Positions 16,023-22,113 of a stretch of 28,889 nucleotides of DNA are shown one piece after another (within the stretch, counting starts at the first letter, position 1; each line of letters opens with the position of its first letter). The notes below the pieces were generated by a model. It did no database searches and was not told the DNA's origin. It worked only from the letters and a program-made list of their open reading frames with translations. This DNA is from an uncultured Lachnospiraceae bacterium (GTDB lineage: Bacteria; Bacillota; Clostridia; Lachnospirales; Lachnospiraceae): positions 1 to 28,889 of the forward strand of contig CAJTVL010000050.1 in assembly GCA_910579425.1 (NCBI GenBank), written 5' to 3'. The position numbers and the translations under genes were made by a program.

Positions 16023-16082
16023 AAAAAAAGAGGAACCATACTGGCTTTTCAGTATCATTCTGAAAACCGGTACGGTTCCTCT
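16023..16082 (-). terminator. Strong intrinsic terminator after the SSB-like gene
   Basis: On the minus strand AGAGGAACC pairs with GGTTCCTCT. The stem continues through a second block (GGTTTTCAG with CTGAAAAGCC, one bulge) to about 22 bp and is followed by seven T. The next gene starts about 55 bases downstream. Confidence 0.85.
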
Positions 16083-16101
16083 TCTGGAGCCGGAATGGGA
16101 A

Positions 16102-16512
16102 TCACTCCGGCAGGGACTCGCGTTCTCCGTCCAGTACCTCCACAGGGGGAGGGGCGGATTCTGCGGTCTCAGGGTCATTTGGAAAATCGGCGGGGCTTTC
16201 CTTTGGAAAGCGGCCGGGAAGAAATCCAAAGTTGGACAGATAGATCTTTAAGACCTTCGCCTTTTCCTTCCCATGGCTTGAGGTACAGTCCACCAGCCGC
16301 TGTGTGCCGGTGATCCATAACCGGCTTTCCTTCTTTACACCAAGCTGCATCAGGCGGGATACCTCATCATCCCATGCCCAGACCTGGTAATACTGGAACT
16401 GCCCCTTGCCGGTCTGCTCGGTAAAACCGAAACAGACATAGGTGGAATCTCTCTGGCTCTTTTGGGGAACCAGGTCATTCTCCACACGTCCAAATGCAAA
16501 AATCTGTGCCAT
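16102..16512 (-). CDS. Single-stranded DNA-binding protein-like
   Basis: A 136-residue OB-fold-like protein. The pattern FAFGRVENDLVPQ, then YVCFGFTEQ, then FQYYQVWAWDDEVSRLMQLGVKKESRLWITG, then KVLKIYLSNFGFLP follows the strand order of SSB proteins. A Pro/Glu-rich linker of about 20 residues precedes the conserved-looking tail LDGERESLPE. The usual DDDIPF tail is replaced. The ATG at 16512 has AAAGGAG just upstream. It is the first gene after a strong promoter and structured leader, and it ends at a strong terminator. It likely coats single-stranded element DNA during replication or transfer. The fold call is by pattern only. Confidence 0.7.
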   Translation of the reverse strand: MAQIFAFGRVENDLVPQKSQRDSTYVCFGFTEQTGKGQFQYYQVWAWDDEVSRLMQLGVKKESRLWITGTQRLVDCTSSHGKEKAKVLKIYLSNFGFLPGRFPKESPADFPNDPETAESAPPPVEVLDGERESLPE

Positions 16513-16546
16513 AACACTCCTTTCTGCCACTGGCCTTGTTATCTAT

Positions 16547-16602
16547 AAAAAAAGTGCCAGCAGGAATCCGGCCCATATGGGCGCAGCAATGCCACTGACA
16601 CT
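16547..16602 (-). terminator. Attenuator-like terminator in the SSB leader
   Basis: On the minus strand AGTGTCAG pairs with CTGGCACT (one G-U pair) around a loop holding the perfect hairpin GCCCATATGGGC. Seven T follow. It lies 34 bases before the SSB start and downstream of the promoter, so it can end a leader RNA or control readthrough. Confidence 0.65.
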
Positions 16603-16700
16603 TATATACAAACTTAACAGCGTGTGCAATGCGACTGTCTCATCGCTATACAGACAAAACCGTCTGCAATCCTGCAAGGATACGCACAAAAATCAATTAC
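16547..16700 (-). ncRNA. Putative structured leader RNA, about 154 nt
   Basis: Between a near-consensus promoter and a terminator hairpin, the minus-strand RNA can fold a four-way junction. An outer TGTGC/GCACA stem (16623-16627 with 16684-16688) encloses three hairpins: ATCCT-TGC-AGGAT (16669-16681), GCAGAC-GGTTTT-GTCTGT (16650-16667) and GCGA-TGAGACAG-TCGC (16631-16646). It could be a cis-acting leader (riboswitch-like or antiterminator) for the SSB array, or a free small RNA. It matches no class that I can name. The start point is estimated from the promoter. Confidence 0.42.
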
Positions 16701-16706
16701 AAGGTA

Positions 16707-16735
16707 AGTATAACACCATATATTGTGTCTGTCAA
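16707..16735 (-). promoter_or_regulatory. Sigma-70 type promoter for the SSB array
   Basis: On the minus strand TTGACA (16735-16730), a 17-base spacer, and TATACT (16712-16707): a perfect -35 and a near-perfect -10 at ideal spacing. Transcription would start near 16700 and run into the structured leader and the SSB-like gene. Confidence 0.85.
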
Positions 16736-16846
16736 GTTTACATATACTATATATAGATATTTAAAGCGGCGAAATACAATATTTTGTAGTTGGAAGCCAT
16801 GCAAATATGTAAAGGTTCCTATATATAAACAGGAATCAAGACCCTG
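16736..16846. other. AT-rich intergenic segment
   Basis: An AT-rich stretch upstream of the promoter with a TATACTATATATAGATAT tract and a weak hairpin near its end (AACAGG/CCTGTT at 16828-16848, followed by TATATATA on the minus strand). The hairpin may be a weak terminator for the upstream gene. No gene is seen. Confidence 0.4.
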
Positions 16847-17335
16847 TTATTCTGCAGAATCTGATTTTTTTGTTTCCAGCCTGTTGTCCGGCAGGCCGGA
16901 ATCGTAGCCTAAAAACAGATCCGTGGAGAGGGAGGCGTTCAGATATTCACTGCCCAGGGAAGGGCGGGAGGCTTTCCGGAAATAGAAGCAGTAAACTCTG
17001 TCCGGTTTTATTTTTATCTGTCTCCCCAAAAGTAAGATAACAGCAGCTCCCCGGCTGTCTGTAAGCTCTATTTTTTGATACCTGCGTAACGGCTGTGAGG
17101 AAACGGCTGTGCAGATGCCCGTGATGGTCTCATAGTCCCCACGCAGGATCACGATCAGGAGCCCCATGCTACGTAGCAGGCAGCAGAAGAAGATAATGCC
17201 GCTCAAAACCAGCAGGAGCCGGTCGCGGGAAATAAAAAATGCAGCGGCAGCCATCAGGAGGATGGCGGTTCCTGTCAACAGGAAAAGAAAAACTTTCAGC
17301 CGGAGGGTAAAAGGAGAGTTCAACCATTGTTCCAT
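16847..17335 (-). CDS. Two-TM membrane protein, hypothetical
   Basis: A 162-residue protein with two adjacent hydrophobic helices (about residues 15-37 and 41-66), a short loop containing SRDR, and a ~90-residue soluble C-terminal domain (YQKIELTDSRGAAVILLLG and VYCFYFRKASRP). The ATG at 17335 has an AAAGG site 11 bases upstream; an ATG at 17344 overlapping the previous stop (ATGA) is possible but too close to that site. Last gene of the regulatory block before the SSB promoter. Family not recognised. Confidence 0.6.
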   Translation of the reverse strand: MEQWLNSPFTLRLKVFLFLLTGTAILLMAAAAFFISRDRLLLVLSGIIFFCCLLRSMGLLIVILRGDYETITGICTAVSSQPLRRYQKIELTDSRGAAVILLLGRQIKIKPDRVYCFYFRKASRPSLGSEYLNASLSTDLFLGYDSGLPDNRLETKKSDSAE

Positions 17336-17340
17336 AAGTA

Positions 17341-18036
17341 TCATATCCTTTCAAAAATAATCTGCTGGCGCAGGTACAGGTTCGCAACTGCAAGCGTGAC
17401 CGCCTGGCTTTTAGCGGAAAGCCGCATCAGGCAGCTGATGTTGTCGCTGGTGGTATCCGGATCGTCATAAAGGCCGTCCAGTATGCTCTCTTCCGTGGGG
17501 AAAGAACGGATATCCTTTTCCATGCACCGGATCAGTTCTGCTGTGGAGAGCAGTGCCTGTCTGGCAAGGGCCATGACCTGTTTTTCGTTTTCGGTACGCT
17601 GGTCCCGGCGGAACAGTCGGCCGGCAGCAGAAAACGGCACATGGTTCACAAAGACCAGCTTCAAAAATGACAATATCCTTAGAAGGCGGGAGCCATCTGT
17701 GGGAATGATGTACATGGAAGAGAGCAGGTCATAAAGGGCATCATATTCGGTTTCCCCTTTGCCGCAGACCAGCAGGCCCCGTGTCAGCAGCCGCTCCACG
17801 CACTCCCGCCAGGGACGGTCTACCACATCCTCCTGCCCCGGAAAAGTCTTTGCATAGAGCAGACCGATCTCCTCCATGCGGACGATCCGCCAGTTCAGGC
17901 AGCTCCAGATGACCATTTCCTGGACATCAACCATGTATTCCTTTCCCCCAAGAACAATGACGGGGCAGTAGCGCCGGCAGCCGTTGGTCCTGCGCTCAAA
18001 GCGTCCGACAGCCGTGTAAAGTGTTTTTAATGCCAT
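17341..18036 (-). CDS. Hypothetical protein
   Basis: A 231-residue soluble protein. The ATG at 18036 has AGGAGG upstream; the longer frame is the opposite phase of the sigma-like gene and is not used. It has a beta-rich start (LYTAVGRFERRTNGCRRYCPVIVLGGKEYMVD) and a mainly helical remainder. EEIGLLYAKTFPGQ and CVERLLTRGLLVCGKG look like a winged-helix-type arrangement. That would suit a regulator, but I cannot confirm it. It lies 56 bases after the sigma-like gene and runs into the membrane protein gene. Confidence 0.6.
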   Translation of the reverse strand: MALKTLYTAVGRFERRTNGCRRYCPVIVLGGKEYMVDVQEMVIWSCLNWRIVRMEEIGLLYAKTFPGQEDVVDRPWRECVERLLTRGLLVCGKGETEYDALYDLLSSMYIIPTDGSRLLRILSFLKLVFVNHVPFSAAGRLFRRDQRTENEKQVMALARQALLSTAELIRCMEKDIRSFPTEESILDGLYDDPDTTSDNISCLMRLSAKSQAVTLAVANLYLRQQIIFERI

Positions 18037-18092
18037 AAAAAATCCTCCTGTGTTTTTATTCCGGTTAGGTAGGAGACTGCCTGGGGCGGCAG

Positions 18093-18671
18093 TCATAAAA
18101 GCCCTGACAGAAACAGCCTGTCTTTCCGAAGCTTCTGGGCGGCGCGGGAGATCCATGCGCCTACATGGGGAGGCGGCACATGATACAGACCGGCAATGTC
18201 GGAAATGCTCATGCCTTTCAGCTTCAGCTCCAGGGCTTTGACGCCGAGCTTTGCCACACCCTGATATTTCTTTTCGGCCCATGCGAGAAGGTCAAGGGTT
18301 TCTATCATATTTAACTGTGCGTGAAAGTCATCCGGCTGTGCTACAGGCTCCCCGTCAGCGAGCAGTTCCCCATGCAGGCCCACAGCCAGGTATGTAATGC
18401 GGCGCTGTTTCAGGCACATCTGCCGGCAGTAGGAGAGCAGGCCATTACGCACGATCTTTTTGGCATAGGTGGGGAACTGGGAACGTGCGGGATCATAGGT
18501 GGCTGCCGCATGGCACAGCCAGATGCAGCCTTCCTGATACAGATCCTCATATCCGAATCCGTAAATGGTTTCATTGACATGGATGCTCTCCATGATGACC
18601 CAGTAGACAAGGGAAAGGTTTTTCTCCACCAGCGCCTGCTGTTCTTTCGTTAAAGGATTGTTTCGCTTCAT
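18093..18671 (-). CDS. Sigma-70-like factor
   Basis: A 192-residue protein with a clear sigma region 2 at about residues 35-85 (FGYEDLYQEGCIWLCHAAATYDP, then FPTYAKKIVRNGLLSYCRQ). A C-terminal helix-turn-helix at about 145-185 (LKLKGMSISDIAGLYHVPPPHVGAWISRAAQKLRK) stands in for region 4. Region 3 is absent, as in small alternative sigma factors. AAGGAGG precedes the ATG. Its N-terminal PLTKEQQALVEKNLSLVY closely matches PLTPEQRLFAEENHNLVY of the sigma-like protein at 12524. It is likely an element-specific sigma factor or a regulator derived from one. Confidence 0.8.
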   Translation of the reverse strand: MKRNNPLTKEQQALVEKNLSLVYWVIMESIHVNETIYGFGYEDLYQEGCIWLCHAAATYDPARSQFPTYAKKIVRNGLLSYCRQMCLKQRRITYLAVGLHGELLADGEPVAQPDDFHAQLNMIETLDLLAWAEKKYQGVAKLGVKALELKLKGMSISDIAGLYHVPPPHVGAWISRAAQKLRKDRLFLSGLL

Positions 18672-18686
18672 AAATACCGCCTCCTT

Positions 18687-19103
18687 TCATGCCGCCATGC
18701 CGCTGTCCGGGTCTGCGGGGGAGCGGCACAGGGTAATAACCCGTTCACACATCTCTTCTGAAAACATGCCGATATGGGCCTGGCTTTCATCAAGCCCCAG
18801 TTTTGCCTGGAGCCATACGTAGACCGCCCATTTGTCCATATGCCGTTCTATCCGCAGCTTTTCTAACGCCCGGTGTGCCAGGATACGCTTGCGCCGCAGC
18901 CTGCGGTCTGCCATGGTTCCCATGGGTTTCCGGTCCTTTTTATGGGCGCTTACATAGGCGTCACAGGCGGGCCAGCGGGAGCAGACATACAGATAGCTTT
19001 TCCGGTCAATGGTATCCGCCCCGTAGACGGTGCTGGCAGGCCGGCAGATGGCCGGAGAGCCGCAGTAAGGACATTTCAGGTTATATTTTTTCATGGTTTT
19101 CAT
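18687..19103 (-). CDS. Zinc-finger protein (PF11672/DUF3268-like)
   Basis: A 138-residue protein. An N-terminal zinc site uses Cys11/Cys14 (CPYCGSPA) and Cys41/Cys47 (VCSRWPACDAYVSAH), the layout of the zinc-finger-containing domain family PF11672. The basic helical region that follows (DRRLRRKRILAHRALEKL) and KWAVYVWLQAKLGLDESQAHIG also fit that family. The ATG at 19103 lies 6 bases after GGAGG. It is 15 bases upstream of the sigma-like gene, so the two are likely co-expressed. DNA or RNA binding is plausible; partners are unknown. Confidence 0.75.
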   Translation of the reverse strand: MKTMKKYNLKCPYCGSPAICRPASTVYGADTIDRKSYLYVCSRWPACDAYVSAHKKDRKPMGTMADRRLRRKRILAHRALEKLRIERHMDKWAVYVWLQAKLGLDESQAHIGMFSEEMCERVITLCRSPADPDSGMAA

Positions 19104-19159
19104 TTGCCACCTCCGTTCCTGCCATTTATGGCAGATTTGATTTCTTTCATTTTCCTTTT

Positions 19160-19516
19160 TCAGAAGCAATGGTATTTATCAGAAGCCCGACATAGTTCCA
19201 TGAGCGGGCAGCCTGTGGAAGATACGGTGTGCCACTCGATATACAGGCCGTATACGCTCTCAAAGGTTCGTTTACCTATCACAGCCTGACAGCTTTCCGG
19301 TTCGATAGATTCCCCGGACAGCTGCTGTAAGACTTTCGCAGGCATAAGGATCGGAGAGCCGTCTGCATCCACAGCCATCAGGAATCCTTCACAGGGGGGA
19401 GACTGGCCGTGAGGGCAGACAGTATGGTTGCATTTGATAAACAGGGCGTTGTGCCAACAGCCGCGTACTGCTTTTAAAAAAGGATAAATAGTACACTTTT
19501 TTTGATTCAATTTCAT
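19160..19516 (-). CDS. Small Cys-rich hypothetical protein
   Basis: A 118-residue protein with a possible metal-binding N-terminal region (KCNHTVCPHGQSPPCEGF). A beta-rich middle follows (FLMAVDADGSPILMPAKVLQQL), then a C-terminal half with several further cysteines. AGGAGG sits only 3 bases before the ATG, so a TTG two codons in (19510) is also possible. It is the first gene of the regulatory block and follows an AT-rich, palindrome-rich gap. No family recognised. A frame-shifted 69-aa reading overlaps its start but lacks good support. Confidence 0.55.
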   Translation of the reverse strand: MKLNQKKCTIYPFLKAVRGCWHNALFIKCNHTVCPHGQSPPCEGFLMAVDADGSPILMPAKVLQQLSGESIEPESCQAVIGKRTFESVYGLYIEWHTVSSTGCPLMELCRASDKYHCF

Positions 19517-19558
19517 TCACCTCCTGCACACATGAATCATTTGAATTGAAAATCATCT

Positions 19559-19594
19559 GTAATGAAGGTGTAGATATCTGCTCACTTTCATTAC
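19559..19594. promoter_or_regulatory. 12-bp inverted repeat upstream of the regulatory block
   Basis: GTAATGAAGGTG and CACTTTCATTAC form a dyad with one wobble position around a 12-base spacer, about 45 bases upstream of the Cys-rich gene. It is a candidate operator or mRNA hairpin. Confidence 0.4.
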
Positions 19595-19623
19595 CCACCT
19601 TTTGAAATCCCTAAATGGCCAAT

Positions 19624-19660
19624 TTGAACTAAAAAATTCTTAAATTTTTATAAAGTTCAA
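19624..19660. promoter_or_regulatory. AT-rich 37-bp inverted repeat
   Basis: TTGAACT and AGTTCAA flank AT-only inner arms (AAAAAATT and AATTTTTAT), giving a nearly continuous palindrome. On the minus strand TTGAAA and TTGAAC can serve as -35-like boxes, but no clear -10 at proper spacing stands out. It may be a regulatory or strand-opening site. Confidence 0.4.
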
Positions 19661-19683
19661 TCAGTTCTTTCAAAAATCCCTTA

Positions 19684-19730
19684 TAAAAATAAAAAAGGAG
19701 GGCCAGACGCAAAATTCTGCGGCCTGGCCC
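19684..19730 (-). terminator. Intrinsic terminator of the Tad-like operon
   Basis: On the minus strand GGGCCAG and CTGGCCC pair, with an inner CGCAGAATTTTGCG stem, followed by TCCTTTTTTATTTTT. It lies just after the DUF6133 gene, the last of the operon. Confidence 0.85.
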
Positions 19731-19752
19731 CGAAAGTTTTTATTCCGTTGTA

Positions 19753-19974
19753 TTATCCGAACAGTCCTTCAATCTCCCGCGTGATCCTGGGGATGACCGT
19801 ATCATTGAAGATCAGGGTAAGCGCCGCCAGGAGCAGAGCGCCCAGCACTACTGCAATGATAATCTTCACGGCATCCGAGATATAGAAATCCCCACGCTGA
19901 TTGGAGACTGCCATCCGGGCACGGATGATGAAATGGTTTGCTTTGTTACGGATACAGGTTGTGATTTTTCTCAT
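19753..19974 (-). CDS. DUF6133-like small membrane protein, candidate pilin
   Basis: A 73-residue protein. A basic N-terminus (~1-28) ends in NQRG. A short DFYISDAVK segment and one long hydrophobic helix (~35-57, KIIIAVVLGALLLAALTLIF) follow, with a small C-terminal tail (NDTVIPRITREIEGLFG). This order matches DUF6133, found near secretion genes of Lachnospiraceae elements. As the only small helix-tailed protein beside TadB/TadC it is the best pilin candidate. It lacks the Flp signature of Glu-Tyr at +5/+6 after the processing Gly, though Asp34 sits nearby. AGGAGG precedes the ATG. It is the last gene of the operon. Confidence 0.72.
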   Translation of the reverse strand: MRKITTCIRNKANHFIIRARMAVSNQRGDFYISDAVKIIIAVVLGALLLAALTLIFNDTVIPRITREIEGLFG

Positions 19975-19983
19975 GGAAACCTC

Positions 19984-20289
19984 CTATTTTTTATGTATGG
20001 TTACAGGGATACAATACCGGCTTTTTAAGGCCGCCTGATTGGTCTTTTCCGTCTGTCTTTTCTGCCCTTTGGCCTGTCCGGATAGAGCGCAGGTTTTTGG
20101 CGGAGCAGCCGGCGGAACCGCTGTTTTTCTGCTTCTGCCGCAGAGGGCAGGGGATGTTTTCTGTGTCTGTTCATGGGCAACTCCTGTCTGTATTCTTTCT
20201 GCCGTGGAAGGACGGCGTTGTCTATGGACTGCTGTAAAATGCTGCGCTAAGGAAAACTGCTGGGGTACAAGTGACCGCCTCCTTTCCAT
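19984..20289 (-). CDS. Basic, low-complexity hypothetical protein
   Basis: A 101-residue frame that fills the gap between tadC and the pilin candidate (17 and 9 bases from its neighbours). It is rich in Arg, Lys, Gln, Ser, Thr and Pro with few hydrophobic residues, so it would be disordered and very basic. It lacks a good ribosome binding site before its ATG; an AAAGGAGG lies just inside the frame instead. No family recognised. Its position supports it, its composition does not. It may be a frame over a non-coding spacer. Confidence 0.35.
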   Translation of the reverse strand: MERRRSLVPQQFSLAQHFTAVHRQRRPSTAERIQTGVAHEQTQKTSPALCGRSRKTAVPPAAPPKTCALSGQAKGQKRQTEKTNQAALKSRYCIPVTIHKK

Positions 20290-20305
20290 AAAAACCGGTC
20301 TGCGT

Positions 20306-21184
20306 TTATCCAAAGAATGCGCCAAGGGAGCTTAGAACTTCCGTACAGAGGACTACCAGGTAGATGATCATGATACAGATCAGCATCATCATAGAGTACC
20401 GCTGGATTTTTTTCGGCCGTTTGGCTGCTTCTTTTTTCAGGTTGTTCTGTTCAATCTGCCTCATGTCGAAACAGATCATTTTGAAGTACATACGCTGGTC
20501 ATCCCCACGCAGAACGCCGACCAGACCCCGCACCACATCCGAGAGCATAGGACTCCCGATACGGGTTTCAAAGCGGATGAGGGCATTTTCGTAATTGCCG
20601 GTCTTCATGTCTGCTATGGTCTGGTCCAGTTCAGCGCCAAAATCCCGGCCAGCTACTCTGCGGTAGGAAGTCAGTATTTTCAGCACATCCCGGTCGTTTT
20701 CCAGATTTTGTCCAATGGTCAGGGCAAAGCGGGGGATTTCCGCTTCAATGAGCCTGCGCCGCTTTTTTACAAAATCAAATGCCGCATAATAGGTAGAAAA
20801 CCATAATGCTACGGCCGTTCCGATCAGAACTGGTACAAAAAGTGGTATCAGGAACGCCAGAGGGATGGCACTAAGCCCGACAGCTCCGGCGGTTACCCAT
20901 GCCCTGGCTGTGTAAACTTCCGGGGTCAGCTCCAGTCCGGCAATGTTGAGCGCTGCCTGCAGTTTATTTCTTTTTAACTTGTCCAGCCGCAGGTAAGGGG
21001 CGAACAGTCCGGCGATTTTCGTGATATACACATCCAGGAGCTGTTCCTTTTTCGTTCCCTGCTGTTTCCGGGCCAGCATCATCATTTTAGATGTTTTGCT
21101 GGTAGGAATGTCCGCGAAGGCTGTGGACAGATTGTAGACTGCGAAGCCAAAAAAGATGATAGCGATCAGTGCTAACAGTGTCAT
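20306..21184 (-). CDS. tadC: TadC-like type II secretion system F-domain protein
   Basis: A 292-residue inner-membrane platform protein. It has a hydrophobic N-terminal helix (~1-20), two helices at ~93-130, a cytoplasmic T2SF domain with EIPRFALTIGQNLENDRDVLKILTSYR, and a C-terminal hydrophobic hairpin (~262-291). It overlaps tadB by 4 bases (ATGA). With TadB it forms the membrane platform that the CpaF ATPase drives to assemble a Tad/type IVc pilus. Length and topology are normal for TadC. It shares distant architecture with the preceding gene, as TadB and TadC do in known systems. Confidence 0.85.
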   Translation of the reverse strand: MTLLALIAIIFFGFAVYNLSTAFADIPTSKTSKMMMLARKQQGTKKEQLLDVYITKIAGLFAPYLRLDKLKRNKLQAALNIAGLELTPEVYTARAWVTAGAVGLSAIPLAFLIPLFVPVLIGTAVALWFSTYYAAFDFVKKRRRLIEAEIPRFALTIGQNLENDRDVLKILTSYRRVAGRDFGAELDQTIADMKTGNYENALIRFETRIGSPMLSDVVRGLVGVLRGDDQRMYFKMICFDMRQIEQNNLKKEAAKRPKKIQRYSMMMLICIMIIYLVVLCTEVLSSLGAFFG

Positions 21185-22113
21185 GTGCCGTCACCTCCAT
21201 ACTCAATGGGCTTGCTGAGTTTCATGATCTGCGTCAGTGCAAACAGAATAATGGCTGCACAGATCGCCAGAGCAATCTTGCCCGGTGTAGTGTAGATCAG
21301 GGTATGAAACCAGTCCTTGTTGAGGAAATACAACAGAGGGACGTTGGCAATGACCAGAAACATCATGGTAATGGCCTCCCGCCTGGGTCCCTGCATCATG
21401 GCCTCCAGCTCCGACTGCACCACACGGACATCGGAAAATTTCTGCACGATGGTCGGCAGCGTATTTTTCATGGAACGGTCCGACTGGCACTGGATCAGGA
21501 TATTGGCCCATTCGTGAAAGACCCGGTTGGGGATCTTCATTTTCAGGGAATTGATAGCACTGGTCATATTGGCGTTGATCAGTTCGCTTTCATATACAAA
21601 TGCCTCAAAGTTCGCCTTGATGGGCTCATTGATATAAGGCAGGTTCTCCCTTACGGAGCGGAGCAGATCCTCCGTCCGCAGGTAGGAAGTGGTGACGATG
21701 GAGATAGCCGTTTCCAATTCCTCGTTCAGGTGTTTTTTATAGCTGGCTGCCGTACTGCGGAGATACCACATGGGCAGGAGAGAGAAACCGATGCCCAGGA
21801 TAGGAACCAGATATACGTTGCCTATCAGGAGTGCAAGGACTGCTCCTACCGCAAAAAGAATCAGGGTCAGCCGGGTAACTGCCTCATAGCGGTCGGCCCG
21901 TCCGGTATCCTTTAAGATCTGTTTGATCTCATAATCCTGATTAAAAAATCCTTTTGCAGGCGTTCCCATCAGTACGTTCAGCTCATCTGAGAGGGTTGCT
22001 GTCTTCCTTCCTGTATTGAAAATAACATCCGTAAAATCCCGTGGGCGTACTTCAAAGAGCGCAAGGAATCCGGCACTCAGCAGCGTAAAACAAATAAGAT
22101 AGATCCAGTGCAA
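21181..22113 (-). CDS. tadB: TadB-like type II secretion system F-domain protein
   Basis: A 310-residue protein with an N-terminal helix (~1-20), a pair of helices at ~82-118, a cytoplasmic helical T2SF domain (ELETAISIVTTSYLRTEDLLRSVRENLPYI), and two C-terminal helices. The start is a TTG directly after the cpaF stop (TAATTG), with GGGAGG 8 bases upstream; no ATG fits. It forms the platform with TadC. Position between cpaF and tadC is the standard Tad order. Confidence 0.87.
   Translation of the reverse strand: MHWIYLICFTLLSAGFLALFEVRPRDFTDVIFNTGRKTATLSDELNVLMGTPAKGFFNQDYEIKQILKDTGRADRYEAVTRLTLILFAVGAVLALLIGNVYLVPILGIGFSLLPMWYLRSTAASYKKHLNEELETAISIVTTSYLRTEDLLRSVRENLPYINEPIKANFEAFVYESELINANMTSAINSLKMKIPNRVFHEWANILIQCQSDRSMKNTLPTIVQKFSDVRVVQSELEAMMQGPRREAITMMFLVIANVPLLYFLNKDWFHTLIYTTPGKIALAICAAIILFALTQIMKLSKPIEYGGDGT

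Noticed and set aside
16623..16688. Cloverleaf-like fold as a tRNA gene
   Set aside because: The outer stem is only 5 bp. There is no TTCRA T-loop, no D-loop GG and no normal anticodon loop, so it is treated as a leader RNA.
19389..19598. 69-aa minus-strand open frame overlapping the Cys-rich gene
   Set aside because: It starts with GTG without a good ribosome binding site and reads the Cys-rich gene in another phase.
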